From: MH13 sp042140245
Lineage (GTDB): Bacteria; Pseudomonadota; Alphaproteobacteria; Rhizobiales; MH13
DNA length: 64,000 bases
Assembly: GCF_042140245.1 (NCBI RefSeq)
Contig: NZ_CP159483.1
Location: forward strand, 1,488,001 to 1,552,000
Direction: 5' to 3'
Numbering within the stretch: the first letter of the stretch is position 1; each line of letters opens with the position of its first letter. The position numbers and the translations under genes were made by a program. Shown piece by piece: positions 24,635-32,576 of this stretch. The notes under the pieces were generated by a model. The model searched no databases. It was not told the origin of the DNA and worked only from the letters and a program-made list of their open reading frames with translations.

Positions 24635-26019
24635 GCGATGAGACGGTTCTGTTCGTTGATGATGAAGAGCAACTTCGCCTGGCAGCGGCGCAGACTCTCG
24701 ACCTTGCTGATCTTAGCGCCCGCTGTTTCGCCGATGCCGAGGCTGCTTTGGCCCATGTTGGACGCGCTTTCGCGGGCGTGATGGTGACCGACATTCGCAT
24801 GGCGGGCATGGACGGCCTGACCTTGATGCGGCGCTGTTTGGAGATTGATCCAGAGTTTCCAGTGATCCTGGTAACAGGCCATGGCGATGTGGAACTGGCC
24901 GTTCAGTCCATGCGGGACGGTGCTTATGACTTTATCGAGAAGCCCTTTGCTCCCGCCGTTCTGGTCGACTCCATCAACCGTGCGCTCGACAAACGTCGCC
25001 TCACCTTAGAGAACCGGTTGCTGCGCAACCAGGTGATTGGGCGCGGTCCGATAGAAGCCCGCCTTGCCGGGCGCAGTGAGGCGATGGTTGCTGTGCGTGC
25101 GCAGGTTCGTGCGGTTGCCCAAACCGATGCTGACGTTTTGATTGTTGGTGAAACGGGCACCGGTAAGGAAGTGGCGGCGCGCGCGCTTCAAATGGCAAGC
25201 GCCCGCGCCAGCGGTCCCTTTGTGCACATCAACTGTGCCGCACTGCCTTCGGAACTGATCGATAGTGAGTTGTTTGGCCATGAGCCCGGGGCGTTTCCAG
25301 GTGCCACCCGCGCGCGTTATGGGCGCTTTGAACATGCGCGCGGCGGGACAGTGTTTCTCGATGAGATCGACAGTCTGCCGATGCGGCTGCAAGCCAAGCT
25401 TCTGCACGCGATCCAAAACCGTGTTATCACACGACTGGGGTCAAATGATCCGGTGGAGCTGGATGTGCGGTTCATCGCTGCCAGCAAAAGCGATCTGGAA
25501 AAGGCTGTTGAGGCGGGTACCTTTCGTGACGATCTTTATTATCGTCTCAACGTGCTGCACATCCGCATGCCGCTGCTCGATGAACGCCGTGAGGACATTC
25601 CACGCCTTTTCATTCAACTCGTTCACGATGCGAGCGTCCGTTACAAGCGTCCCGTTCGGGTGGTGCCAGACCGCCTTCTGGCGTCGCTGGCTCGGCGATC
25701 TTGGCCGGGCAATGTGCGCGAGTTACGAAACGCCGCTGATCGCTTCGTGCTCGATCTGGATCTTGATTTGGACTTTGATCCAGCGGCAGACGAACCGGCT
25801 GACGGGTTGCAGAGCGCCTCAAAAGGATTGGCGCAGCAAGTGGCTGCCTACGAGAAAAGCTTGATTGCCGCGACCATCGCCGCTCATGGCGGAAACCTCA
25901 AAGCGACTTACGAAGCCTTGGGAATTTCGCGCAAATCTCTCTATGAAAAGATGCGCAAATACGATCTCTCGCGCGACGATTTTCGACATAGTGGCTCACC
26001 TGACCAGGCTGGTGGGTAG
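24631..26019 (+). CDS. DctD-like sigma-54-dependent response regulator
   Basis: A 462-residue regulator with three parts: receiver domain (acidic pair DD at 10-11, phospho-acceptor Asp54 in VTDIRM, Lys in EKPF), AAA+ sigma-54 activator domain (Walker A GETGTGKE, Walker B GTVFLDEID, arginine finger region SWPGNVRELRN), and a Fis-type HTH (HGGNLKATYEALGISRKSLY). The loop that contacts sigma-54 reads GAFPGA (220-225) instead of GAFTGA. This change may be common in alphaproteobacterial DctD-like proteins but affects a key residue. The gene starts inside the kinase stop and is followed by 246 bases before the TRAP binding protein. Confidence 0.9.
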   Translation: MSDETVLFVDDEEQLRLAAAQTLDLADLSARCFADAEAALAHVGRAFAGVMVTDIRMAGMDGLTLMRRCLEIDPEFPVILVTGHGDVELAVQSMRDGAYDFIEKPFAPAVLVDSINRALDKRRLTLENRLLRNQVIGRGPIEARLAGRSEAMVAVRAQVRAVAQTDADVLIVGETGTGKEVAARALQMASARASGPFVHINCAALPSELIDSELFGHEPGAFPGATRARYGRFEHARGGTVFLDEIDSLPMRLQAKLLHAIQNRVITRLGSNDPVELDVRFIAASKSDLEKAVEAGTFRDDLYYRLNVLHIRMPLLDERREDIPRLFIQLVHDASVRYKRPVRVVPDRLLASLARRSWPGNVRELRNAADRFVLDLDLDLDFDPAADEPADGLQSASKGLAQQVAAYEKSLIAATIAAHGGNLKATYEALGISRKSLYEKMRKYDLSRDDFRHSGSPDQAGG

Positions 26020-26207
26020 AAACCAACCCACGGAAATCGGGCGATGTTACCGAATCCACCCATTTTCTGAAAAAGCTTGCTGAAGCGCTGCTGGAATCGC
26101 AGGCAATTGTTGCGTAGTGCATAGCTGCCATGCAGAAAAGCCGCGCTTTCGTCGCGCCTGTTCTTTTCATGGTTGCCATGCACCCATGTCCGACCGAGAT
26201 AAGAACG

Positions 26208-26225
26208 CGTGTGACATTGCACACG
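26208..26225. promoter_or_regulatory. Inverted repeat upstream of the TAXI-TRAP genes
   Basis: CGTGTG (26208-26213) and CACACG (26220-26225) form a perfect inverted repeat around ACATTG, 41 bases before the ATG of the binding protein. It could be an operator for a dimeric regulator. I found no convincing sigma-54 -24/-12 pair in 26020-26265, which would have been expected for the adjacent DctD-like activator. Confidence 0.4.
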
Positions 26226-26227
26226 AA

Positions 26228-26246
26228 AAGCCGACATCATCGGCTT
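26228..26246 (+). promoter_or_regulatory. Short hairpin in the leader of the TAXI binding protein
   Basis: AAGCCGA (26228-26234) pairs perfectly with TCGGCTT (26240-26246) over a five-base loop. The ribosome site GGGAGGA follows directly at about 26250, so the stem could affect mRNA stability or translation. There is no T-run after it, so it is not an intrinsic terminator. Confidence 0.5.
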
Positions 26247-26265
26247 AACGGGAGGATATTCTTCG

Positions 26266-27255
26266 ATGAAACTTGCTACTTTTCTTGCCACCACTGCAGC
26301 TCTTTCGGTTGCTGTTGCTGGCGCTGCTGTTGCTCAGGACCGTGAAGGCTGGCCTGAAAGCTTCACTGTGGGCACGGCCTCACAGGGCGGCACATACTTT
26401 GCCTACGGCTCAGGCTGGGCAAACCTTGTTGCTGAAGAGCTTGGCATTTCCGGCGGCGGTGAAGTCACCGGTGGCCCAATGCAGAACATGGCGCTGGTGC
26501 ACACTGGCGATGCTCAGTTCGGCATGACCACAATGGGCCCAGCTGCTGAATCCATCAACGGCACCAACCCAATCGCGCCTGGTCTGCAAATGACCAATGC
26601 CTGCGCGATGTTCCCGATGTATCAGACGCCATTTTCCGTGACGGCACTGTCCTCTTCGGGCATTGAGTCGGTTGCTGACATTCCTGATGGCGCACGCATC
26701 GGCTTCGGCCCTGCTGGTTCGACCTCTGACACCTACTTCCCACGTATGATGGAAGAGCTGGGTGTGAACTTTGATCGCCGCAATGGCGGCTGGTCTGACC
26801 TTGGCTCGCAGCTGCAGGATGGCCTGCTTGACGTCATCGCGTTCGCTGCTGGTGTTCCGGTGCCTGCTGTTTCTCAGCTGGAAGTGCAAACGGATGTGAA
26901 CATCATTGAGTTCACCGAAGAGGAACAGGCTGCCATCATGGAAGCGTTCCCGGTTTCGCAGTTTGACATCGCAGCTGACACGTACACCACGCTTGAAGCT
27001 GACGCTCGTTCGGTTTCCATGTGGAACTTTGCCATTGCCAACTGCGATCTGCCTGCAAGCTTTGTCTACGCAGTCGTGGACACGGTGATGTCGGACAATG
27101 AGCGGATGGTGAACATTCACCGTGCTGCACGTACGACGGTTCCTGAGAACTGGGACAAAAACACCGTGATGATGTGGCACCCAGGTGCTGCTCAGTGGTT
27201 TGAAGAGAACGCCGGCGCCGATATTGCCGACGACATGATCCACTCATCAATGTAA
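26266..27255 (+). CDS. TRAP transporter binding protein, TAXI family
   Basis: A 329-residue periplasmic solute-binding protein. The signal peptide ends near residue 23 (SVAVAGAAVAQD), and the mature domain begins with FTVGTASQGGTYFAYGSGW, the TAXI-family signature. The segments GGPMQNMALVHTGDAQFGMT and GPAGSTSDTYFPRMMEELG also match. TAXI proteins are TRAP-type solute receptors; few have known ligands. The ribosome site GGGAGGA is strong. It is the first gene of the TRAP operon and is followed by a hairpin before the permease gene. Confidence 0.92.
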   Translation: MKLATFLATTAALSVAVAGAAVAQDREGWPESFTVGTASQGGTYFAYGSGWANLVAEELGISGGGEVTGGPMQNMALVHTGDAQFGMTTMGPAAESINGTNPIAPGLQMTNACAMFPMYQTPFSVTALSSSGIESVADIPDGARIGFGPAGSTSDTYFPRMMEELGVNFDRRNGGWSDLGSQLQDGLLDVIAFAAGVPVPAVSQLEVQTDVNIIEFTEEEQAAIMEAFPVSQFDIAADTYTTLEADARSVSMWNFAIANCDLPASFVYAVVDTVMSDNERMVNIHRAARTTVPENWDKNTVMMWHPGAAQWFEENAGADIADDMIHSSM

Positions 27256-27279
27256 GCTTGGCCTAAGGCCAATACTTTC

Positions 27280-27306
27280 GGGCCGCCTGTCAAAGGCGGC
27301 CCGTTT
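27280..27306 (+). terminator. Hairpin between TAXI binding protein and TRAP permease
   Basis: GGGCCGCC (27280-27287) pairs with GGCGGCCC (27295-27302), followed by GTTTCC. It is probably a partial terminator or message-protecting stem, because the permease gene follows about 100 bases later on the same strand. Confidence 0.7.
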
Positions 27307-27403
27307 CCTATCTCGACGCATGATGCGTCAACGCGTGAGGTTCGAAGCCGGGCAGCAAGACCTGGAGCGCCGCACGACAGTGGGCAGGGGACCCTTTAGG
27401 GAC

Positions 27404-29752
27404 ATGGCAGACAGCGACACTTCAGGCAGTGACAAGAAACCCGTTGAGGGTGATGACCATCCTGATCGCATGAGCGATGAGGCAATCCATGAGGCCGCGA
27501 TGGTGGCCCAGCCCGTGCTGCATGACCCTGTGGTCATTGCCGAAGGCGTGGATGAAGAGCCAGTTGAAAGCAACCGGCGCCTGTTTGAAGGCCATGGGCT
27601 CAAAGTCATTGCGTTTGTTTCAGCCTTTTACGCCGCTTTCCATATGGCCGCCCTCAACGGCGTTTCGATCTCGGCATGGACTGGTATCGACATTCCATTC
27701 CTGCCGCAGTTCCCGTTAGAAACCTGGAACTTCCGTATTCTGCACATTGCAGGCGCCTTGGTGCTTGGCTTTCTGCTTTATGCCGGTGGCTCGTTCAACC
27801 GCGATGACAGCAAGCCAACCACAATGCTTGGCTATCTGTCCTATGCGCTCGCCCTGCCTGCGCTTTACGCGCTTTACACAGCCATTAGCTTTGCCAATGA
27901 AATCGCTGGCGGTGCGATGTGGAATGGCATCGACGCAACGATCCGCAATCGCGAAATCTATCATTTCGGTGTGCCGCTCCTGGTCGCAACGGTTGGTGCG
28001 ATTGGTATCGGCTGGGCGCACCGACTGCCGCGCCACCACTTTTCCGCACCTGACTTTGTGCTTGCCATCTGCGGCATCGCCGTCGCGACTTATCTGATCA
28101 CCATTTATGGCACCGCGATGCGCAATGCGACGGGCACGCCGTTTGCGCCGATCGGTATGTCGATTGCTGCCGTTGCTGGTACGCTTTTGATCATGGAACT
28201 GACCCGCCGTGTGGCTGGTTTGACACTGATCGTTATCGCGGTGGTGTTCCTGATTTACGTGTTTGTCGGCGACAAACTGCCAGGCTTCCTGAACGCGCCC
28301 GATATCACTTGGGAGCGGTTCTTTAGCCAGGTGTACACCGACGCCGGTATCCTTGGACCGACGACCGCGGTGTCATCGACCTATATCATCCTGTTCATCA
28401 TTTTTGCCGCGTTCCTGCAGGCCTCCAAAGTGGGCGATTATTTCGTCAACTTCGCCTTTGCGGCAGCTGGTCGCTCACGCGGTGGCCCGGCGAAGGTGGC
28501 GATCTTTGCCTCCGGTCTGATGGGCATGATCAACGGCACATCGGCAGGCAATGTGGTGGCGACGGGCTCGCTGACCATTCCGCTGATGAAGAAAGTTGGG
28601 TATCCGCCCAAGTCCGCAGGCGCGATTGAAGCGGGAGCCTCGACCGGCGGGCAGATCATGCCTCCAATCATGGGCGCTGGTGCGTTCATCATGGCCGAAA
28701 TCACGGGCATTCCCTACACAGAAATCGCTCTGGCGGCGGTGATCCCGGCGATCCTCTATTTCGGATCGATCTTCTTCATGGTCGATTTCGAAGCTCGCAA
28801 ACTTGGCATGCGCGGCATGCGCGAGGATGAGCTGCCAAAGTTCAAAGAGCTGGCCAAGCACGTCTACTTGTTCTTGCCGATCATCATTTTGATCGTGGCG
28901 CTCTTCATGGGTTACTCGGTGATCCGCGCCGGCACGTTGGCGACGGCTGCAGCGGCTGTGGTCTCCTGGCTTTCGCCCAACAAGATGACGCCGCGCGACA
29001 TCTACCGAGCCTTTGACCTGGCTGGCGTGATGTCGATCCAGATCATTGCTGTGTGTGCCTGTGCTGGCATTATCGTTGGTGTGATTTCGCTGACCGGCGT
29101 TGGAGCACGGTTCTCATCCTTGCTTTTGGGCTTGGCGGACACCAGCCAGCTTTTGGCGCTGTTCTTTGCCATGTGCATTTCCATCCTGCTGGGTATGGGC
29201 ATGCCGACAACGGCCGCCTATGCGGTGGCGGCATCGGTGGTTGCGCCTGGCCTTATTCAGCTCGGTATCAACCCGCTGACAGCACATTTCTTTGTGTTCT
29301 ACTATGCGGTGGTGTCGGCGATTACGCCGCCCGTGGCGCTGGCAAGTTACGCGGCGGCGGGGATATCCGGCGCCAATCCGATGGGCACATCGGTGACCTC
29401 GTTTAAGATCGGTCTGGCCGCGTTCATCGTGCCCTTCATGTTCTTCTACAATCCGGCGCTGCTGGCTGATGGGACATGGGTGGAAATTGGGCGCGCCTTG
29501 ATCACGGCGTCCGTTGGCGTCTGTCTTCTCTCTGGCGGCGTCCAAGGCTTCTTCTTTACCGGTCGTTTGCCGCAGGTGCCCCGCATCATGTTCTTGATCG
29601 CGGCGCTGTTCCTCATTGAAGGCAGCTTGATCTCTGATGTTGTGGGTGCTGTTCTTACTGGTGGCGGTATCTTCCTGGCGCGTTTGAGCGCTGGCAAGGA
29701 AGAGCCCAAAGGGGACGCGCCAAAAGAGGATGTCCCAAAACCGGCGGAGTGA
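27404..29752 (+). CDS. TRAP transporter fused 4TM/12TM permease
   Basis: A 782-residue inner-membrane protein in which the small DctQ-like subunit (about four helices) and the large DctM-like subunit (about 12 helices) are one polypeptide, as is usual for TAXI-type TRAP systems. The DctM part has MGMINGTSAGNVVATGSLT, SAGAIEAGASTGGQIMPPIM and the repeated GMGMPTTAAYAVAASVV loop, which belong to the Na+-dependent transport core. The ATG at 27404 has an AGGGA close upstream; an ATG at 27320 is an alternative that would add 28 residues. The last 20 residues are lysine- and proline-rich, and the end overlaps the next gene by 23 bases. Confidence 0.9.
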   Translation: MADSDTSGSDKKPVEGDDHPDRMSDEAIHEAAMVAQPVLHDPVVIAEGVDEEPVESNRRLFEGHGLKVIAFVSAFYAAFHMAALNGVSISAWTGIDIPFLPQFPLETWNFRILHIAGALVLGFLLYAGGSFNRDDSKPTTMLGYLSYALALPALYALYTAISFANEIAGGAMWNGIDATIRNREIYHFGVPLLVATVGAIGIGWAHRLPRHHFSAPDFVLAICGIAVATYLITIYGTAMRNATGTPFAPIGMSIAAVAGTLLIMELTRRVAGLTLIVIAVVFLIYVFVGDKLPGFLNAPDITWERFFSQVYTDAGILGPTTAVSSTYIILFIIFAAFLQASKVGDYFVNFAFAAAGRSRGGPAKVAIFASGLMGMINGTSAGNVVATGSLTIPLMKKVGYPPKSAGAIEAGASTGGQIMPPIMGAGAFIMAEITGIPYTEIALAAVIPAILYFGSIFFMVDFEARKLGMRGMREDELPKFKELAKHVYLFLPIIILIVALFMGYSVIRAGTLATAAAAVVSWLSPNKMTPRDIYRAFDLAGVMSIQIIAVCACAGIIVGVISLTGVGARFSSLLLGLADTSQLLALFFAMCISILLGMGMPTTAAYAVAASVVAPGLIQLGINPLTAHFFVFYYAVVSAITPPVALASYAAAGISGANPMGTSVTSFKIGLAAFIVPFMFFYNPALLADGTWVEIGRALITASVGVCLLSGGVQGFFFTGRLPQVPRIMFLIAALFLIEGSLISDVVGAVLTGGGIFLARLSAGKEEPKGDAPKEDVPKPAE

Positions 29753-30530
29753 AGCCCTGACAACCACCAACGCCAAGCTTCTTGTTCGCGTTGATGATGC
29801 AGGTACAAGCCTCGCGGCCAATCAGGGTTGCGAGCTTGCCGTGCACGAAGGCATTGCCCGCTCGATCGAAGTCATGATGCCTGGCGCTTGGGTGTGCGAT
29901 GCGGCTGAGCGATTTGCGCGCTTGCCAGCCGTCGATATCGGCGTCCATTTGACGCTGACGAGCGAATGGGATCGCGTGAAATGGCGCCCGCTCACGCATG
30001 CGCCGAGCTTGGTGGACGGTCACGGCTTTTTTCGACCCCGTTTCCAGGCGAGTGCCTGGAACTTGAACGAGATCGAAGCAGAGTTTCGTGCCCAAGTCGA
30101 ACTTGGCAAGCGTCTGTTTCCTCAGGCCAGCCATATCAGCTCTCACATGACCCGGCATTTTGAGGATATCGATGCAAGTCTGGGCGCCATGGTGCGAGCG
30201 CTGGCCAAGCAGTATGGGTTGAAGGACGATCCGCTTGGTACTGACGATCTGCCGCGTGTTGTAGGGTACCAGCCGTTTCCGCGCGATGCCGAGCCACGTG
30301 TTGAGGCGTTTAACCAGATGCTCGCGGGCCTCACTGAGGGTCCATCCATCTTCGTGGATCATCCCGCTGTGCTATCCGATGAGCTGCGTGGCCATGGTCA
30401 TGACGAATACGAAGATGTTGCTGAGGATCGAGCAAGTTGTCTTGCCGTTCTTACTGATCCAAATGTCATCGAGGCGACCGCTCGCTATGGCATTGAGCTG
30501 ATCAGTTACCGAGACGTGAGCGAGAATTAG
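29730..30530 (+). CDS. ChbG/HpnK (YdjC) family polysaccharide deacetylase
   Basis: A 266-residue cytosolic protein of the YdjC-like family. These proteins include ChbG (deacetylates chito-oligosaccharides) and HpnK (hopanoid synthesis), and they use a bound metal with Asp/His ligands. Visible signatures are RVDDAGTSLAANQG (with the early DD), DIGVHLTLTSEWD and HISSHMTRHF. The ATG at 29730 sits 23 bases inside the TRAP permease gene and has AAGAGG before it, so the two are almost certainly translated together. The context suggests it modifies the imported solute, perhaps an acetylated sugar or amino sugar, but this is inference. Confidence 0.85.
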   Translation: MSQNRRSEALTTTNAKLLVRVDDAGTSLAANQGCELAVHEGIARSIEVMMPGAWVCDAAERFARLPAVDIGVHLTLTSEWDRVKWRPLTHAPSLVDGHGFFRPRFQASAWNLNEIEAEFRAQVELGKRLFPQASHISSHMTRHFEDIDASLGAMVRALAKQYGLKDDPLGTDDLPRVVGYQPFPRDAEPRVEAFNQMLAGLTEGPSIFVDHPAVLSDELRGHGHDEYEDVAEDRASCLAVLTDPNVIEATARYGIELISYRDVSEN

Positions 30531-30610
30531 GCCGGGCACACCAGCTGAATGGCAGCCATGCTTGCCGGGGCATGGCGTGGGCTAGGTATGAGGTGATAGA
30601 CCGTCACCAT

Positions 30611-31510
30611 ATGCCTCTCTGGATTCCCATCACCATCGCCGCTGCGTTTTTGCAGAACCTGCGGTCGCTGTTGCAAAAGCAACTGACCGGCAGGCTCTCC
30701 ACGGGCGGGGCGACGTTTGCGCGGTTTGTGTTCGCGTTTCCATTGGCGCTTGGTTATGCGCTGGTTGTTTCCAGCGTGACGGGCTGGACGCCTGGGGTGC
30801 CGTCGCTGACGTTTGTCGCGTTCTTGCTATCGGGTGCAGTGGCGCAGATTGGTGCGACCTATCTGTTGCTTGCCAGCTTCGCCCATGGACCCTTTGCCAT
30901 CGGTACGGCCTATTCAAAAACGGAGGCGCTGCAGGCGGCTGTCTTCGCCGCCATTGTGCTGGGTGAACTGCTTTCACTGTGGGGTGTCATCGCTGTCGTT
31001 GTTGGCATGGCAGGCGTGGCGTTGATGGTGTTCAAGCGCCGTGAAGATGGTCTGCGGGCGCTGAACTTGGCGGACAAGGCGGTTTTGTTTGGCGTGGCCG
31101 CTGGTGCTGGCTTTGCCATCGCGTCGGTAAGCTACAGAGGCGCGTCGCTGTCTCTGGGAGACTCCAGTGCCTTTGTCCGTGCTGGATGGACCTTGGCAGC
31201 GGCGACACTGGTTCAAACGCTCATCATGGCAATTTGGCTGCGTTGGCGAGAGCCGGGACAGGTCATGAAAACACTTGGGCTTTGGCGCGAAAGTGGCTTG
31301 GTGGCGTTGGCCGGTGTTGCTGGTTCCATCGGTTGGTTCACCGCACTCACCTTGCAGACGGCAGCTTTGGTCAAAGCATTGGCACAGGTGGAATTAATCT
31401 TCTCCACCCTCACCAGCTGGTTCTATTTCAAGGAGCCGGTGAGCGTTCGCGAGGTTGCCGGTATCGTGTTGATTGGGTTTTCCATCGTGCTCATTGTGGT
31501 GGTTGCCTGA
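30611..31510 (+). CDS. EamA-family (DMT) transporter
   Basis: A 299-residue inner-membrane protein with ten predicted helices in two homologous EamA halves. The first half includes TLEALQAAVFAAIVLGE-like AYSKTEALQAAVFAAIVLGE and the second ends with WFYFKEPVSVREVAGIVLIG. The ATG at 30611 (MPLWIPITIAAA) is preferred to an in-frame ATG at 30572 because the extra 13 residues are hydrophilic and unlike the family. Its stop overlaps the next start (TGATG at 31508), so the gene is coupled with the two half-size permeases that follow. The exported solute is unknown. Confidence 0.85.
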   Translation: MPLWIPITIAAAFLQNLRSLLQKQLTGRLSTGGATFARFVFAFPLALGYALVVSSVTGWTPGVPSLTFVAFLLSGAVAQIGATYLLLASFAHGPFAIGTAYSKTEALQAAVFAAIVLGELLSLWGVIAVVVGMAGVALMVFKRREDGLRALNLADKAVLFGVAAGAGFAIASVSYRGASLSLGDSSAFVRAGWTLAAATLVQTLIMAIWLRWREPGQVMKTLGLWRESGLVALAGVAGSIGWFTALTLQTAALVKALAQVELIFSTLTSWFYFKEPVSVREVAGIVLIGFSIVLIVVVA

Positions 31511-32088
31511 TGGCTGGACCCAAGCGCCAACCGCTGCATAAGGATGTGGGGTTTCTATTCATTCTGGTGCTATCGGTTGGAGCCGCCATCGGCGTTTACG
31601 TGCGCGATGGGTGGGAGCGGTTCGCCCAGATCCTGCGTGATGATGCCGTGCTTTGGCTGACGGTACTGCCGAAGGTGGCGGCCGGGGTTCTGGTCGCTGC
31701 GTTTTTGCGCATCCTTCTGCCAAAAGAAGTGGTAGCACGCTGGATTGGCGAACGCTCCGGGCTAAGAGGGCTGTTCGTGGCAACGCTGGCCGGTGCGATC
31801 ATTCCCGGCGGTCCGATGACGATCTTTCCGATTGCCACCGCGCTTTATCTGTCCGGTGCTGATCGCGGCTCGACGATTGCGTTTATCACCGCTTGGCTGA
31901 CCATTGGGATCAATCGAGCGATCGTCTGGGAACTGTCGTTTTTCGGGGCGGAGTTCGTCATTCTGCGCACGCTGATTTCTTTGCCTGTACCCATCCTGTG
32001 TGGGTTGGCTGCACGCATGTTGCCGGGACGCACGGAAGAACAGCGCGCTGCCGATAAAAAGAAGCCGCGGCCGGAGATCGGTGAATGA
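31510..32088 (+). CDS. Half-size permease, ArsP/DUF318-like, paralogue A
   Basis: A 192-residue inner-membrane protein with about four to five helices. Its core is IIPGGPMTIFPIATALYLSG followed by ITAWLTIGINRAIVWELSFFG and SLPVPILCGL. The same pattern recurs in the next gene, so they are tandem paralogues. The shape (PGG-containing loops, SLPVP) resembles half of a DUF318/ArsP-type permease. The start at 31510 overlaps the EamA stop by one base. The end overlaps the next gene by four bases (ATGA). Each protein probably supplies half of a heterodimeric channel. Substrate unknown. Confidence 0.72.
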   Translation: MAGPKRQPLHKDVGFLFILVLSVGAAIGVYVRDGWERFAQILRDDAVLWLTVLPKVAAGVLVAAFLRILLPKEVVARWIGERSGLRGLFVATLAGAIIPGGPMTIFPIATALYLSGADRGSTIAFITAWLTIGINRAIVWELSFFGAEFVILRTLISLPVPILCGLAARMLPGRTEEQRAADKKKPRPEIGE

Positions 32089-32576
32089 TCGTTCTGGGGT
32101 TTGCACTTCTGCTCTACGTCATCGCCGTGGTGATGATTGTTATGGCAGCGCGGCGCGACAAAGCGTTGGTCGGCGAGGGCCTCACCGAGGCCAGGGATCA
32201 GTTTCTGGCTATCCTACCGGCGCTGACGGTCGGCATTTTGGGGGCTGGGTTTGTCGCTGCTCTGCTGCCGCCGGAGCTTGCCGAGACCTATCTGGGTGAT
32301 GGTGCGGGAGCATCAGGATACGCCATTGCCTATGTGATCGGCGTGCTGACGCCTGGTGGGCCGGTGGTTGGGTTTGCACTTGGCGCGGCCGCCATCAAAG
32401 CGGGAGCTTCTGTGCCCATCGTGGTGGTTTATGTCACGGCATGGGCGCTGGTCAGCCTCAACCGCTTGTTGATCTGGGAGCTTGCGACCGTCCCGAAGAA
32501 AGTCATCATCGAACGGCTGATCGTCTCAGCACCTGTGCCGATCTTGACCGGCTTGGTGATGGCACTTTTGGTCTAA
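32085..32576 (+). CDS. Half-size permease, ArsP/DUF318-like, paralogue B
   Basis: A 163-residue membrane protein that overlaps paralogue A by four bases. Its core LTPGGPVVGFALGAAAIKAG, TAWALVSLNRLLIWELATVP and SAPVPILTGL aligns with IIPGGPMTIFPIATAL, TAWLTIGINRAIVWELSFFG and SLPVPILCGL in paralogue A, sharing the PGGP loop, the NR-x-x-x-WEL segment and the final PVPIL-G. About five helices are expected. It converges on the aminotransferase gene, with a four-base overlap of the stops. It probably acts together with the previous gene. Confidence 0.72.
   Translation: MIVLGFALLLYVIAVVMIVMAARRDKALVGEGLTEARDQFLAILPALTVGILGAGFVAALLPPELAETYLGDGAGASGYAIAYVIGVLTPGGPVVGFALGAAAIKAGASVPIVVVYVTAWALVSLNRLLIWELATVPKKVIIERLIVSAPVPILTGLVMALLV

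Noticed and set aside
27338..27395. A GGTTCGAA stretch resembling a tRNA T-arm
   Set aside because: There is no matching acceptor stem or anticodon arm, and it lies at the front of the TRAP permease gene.
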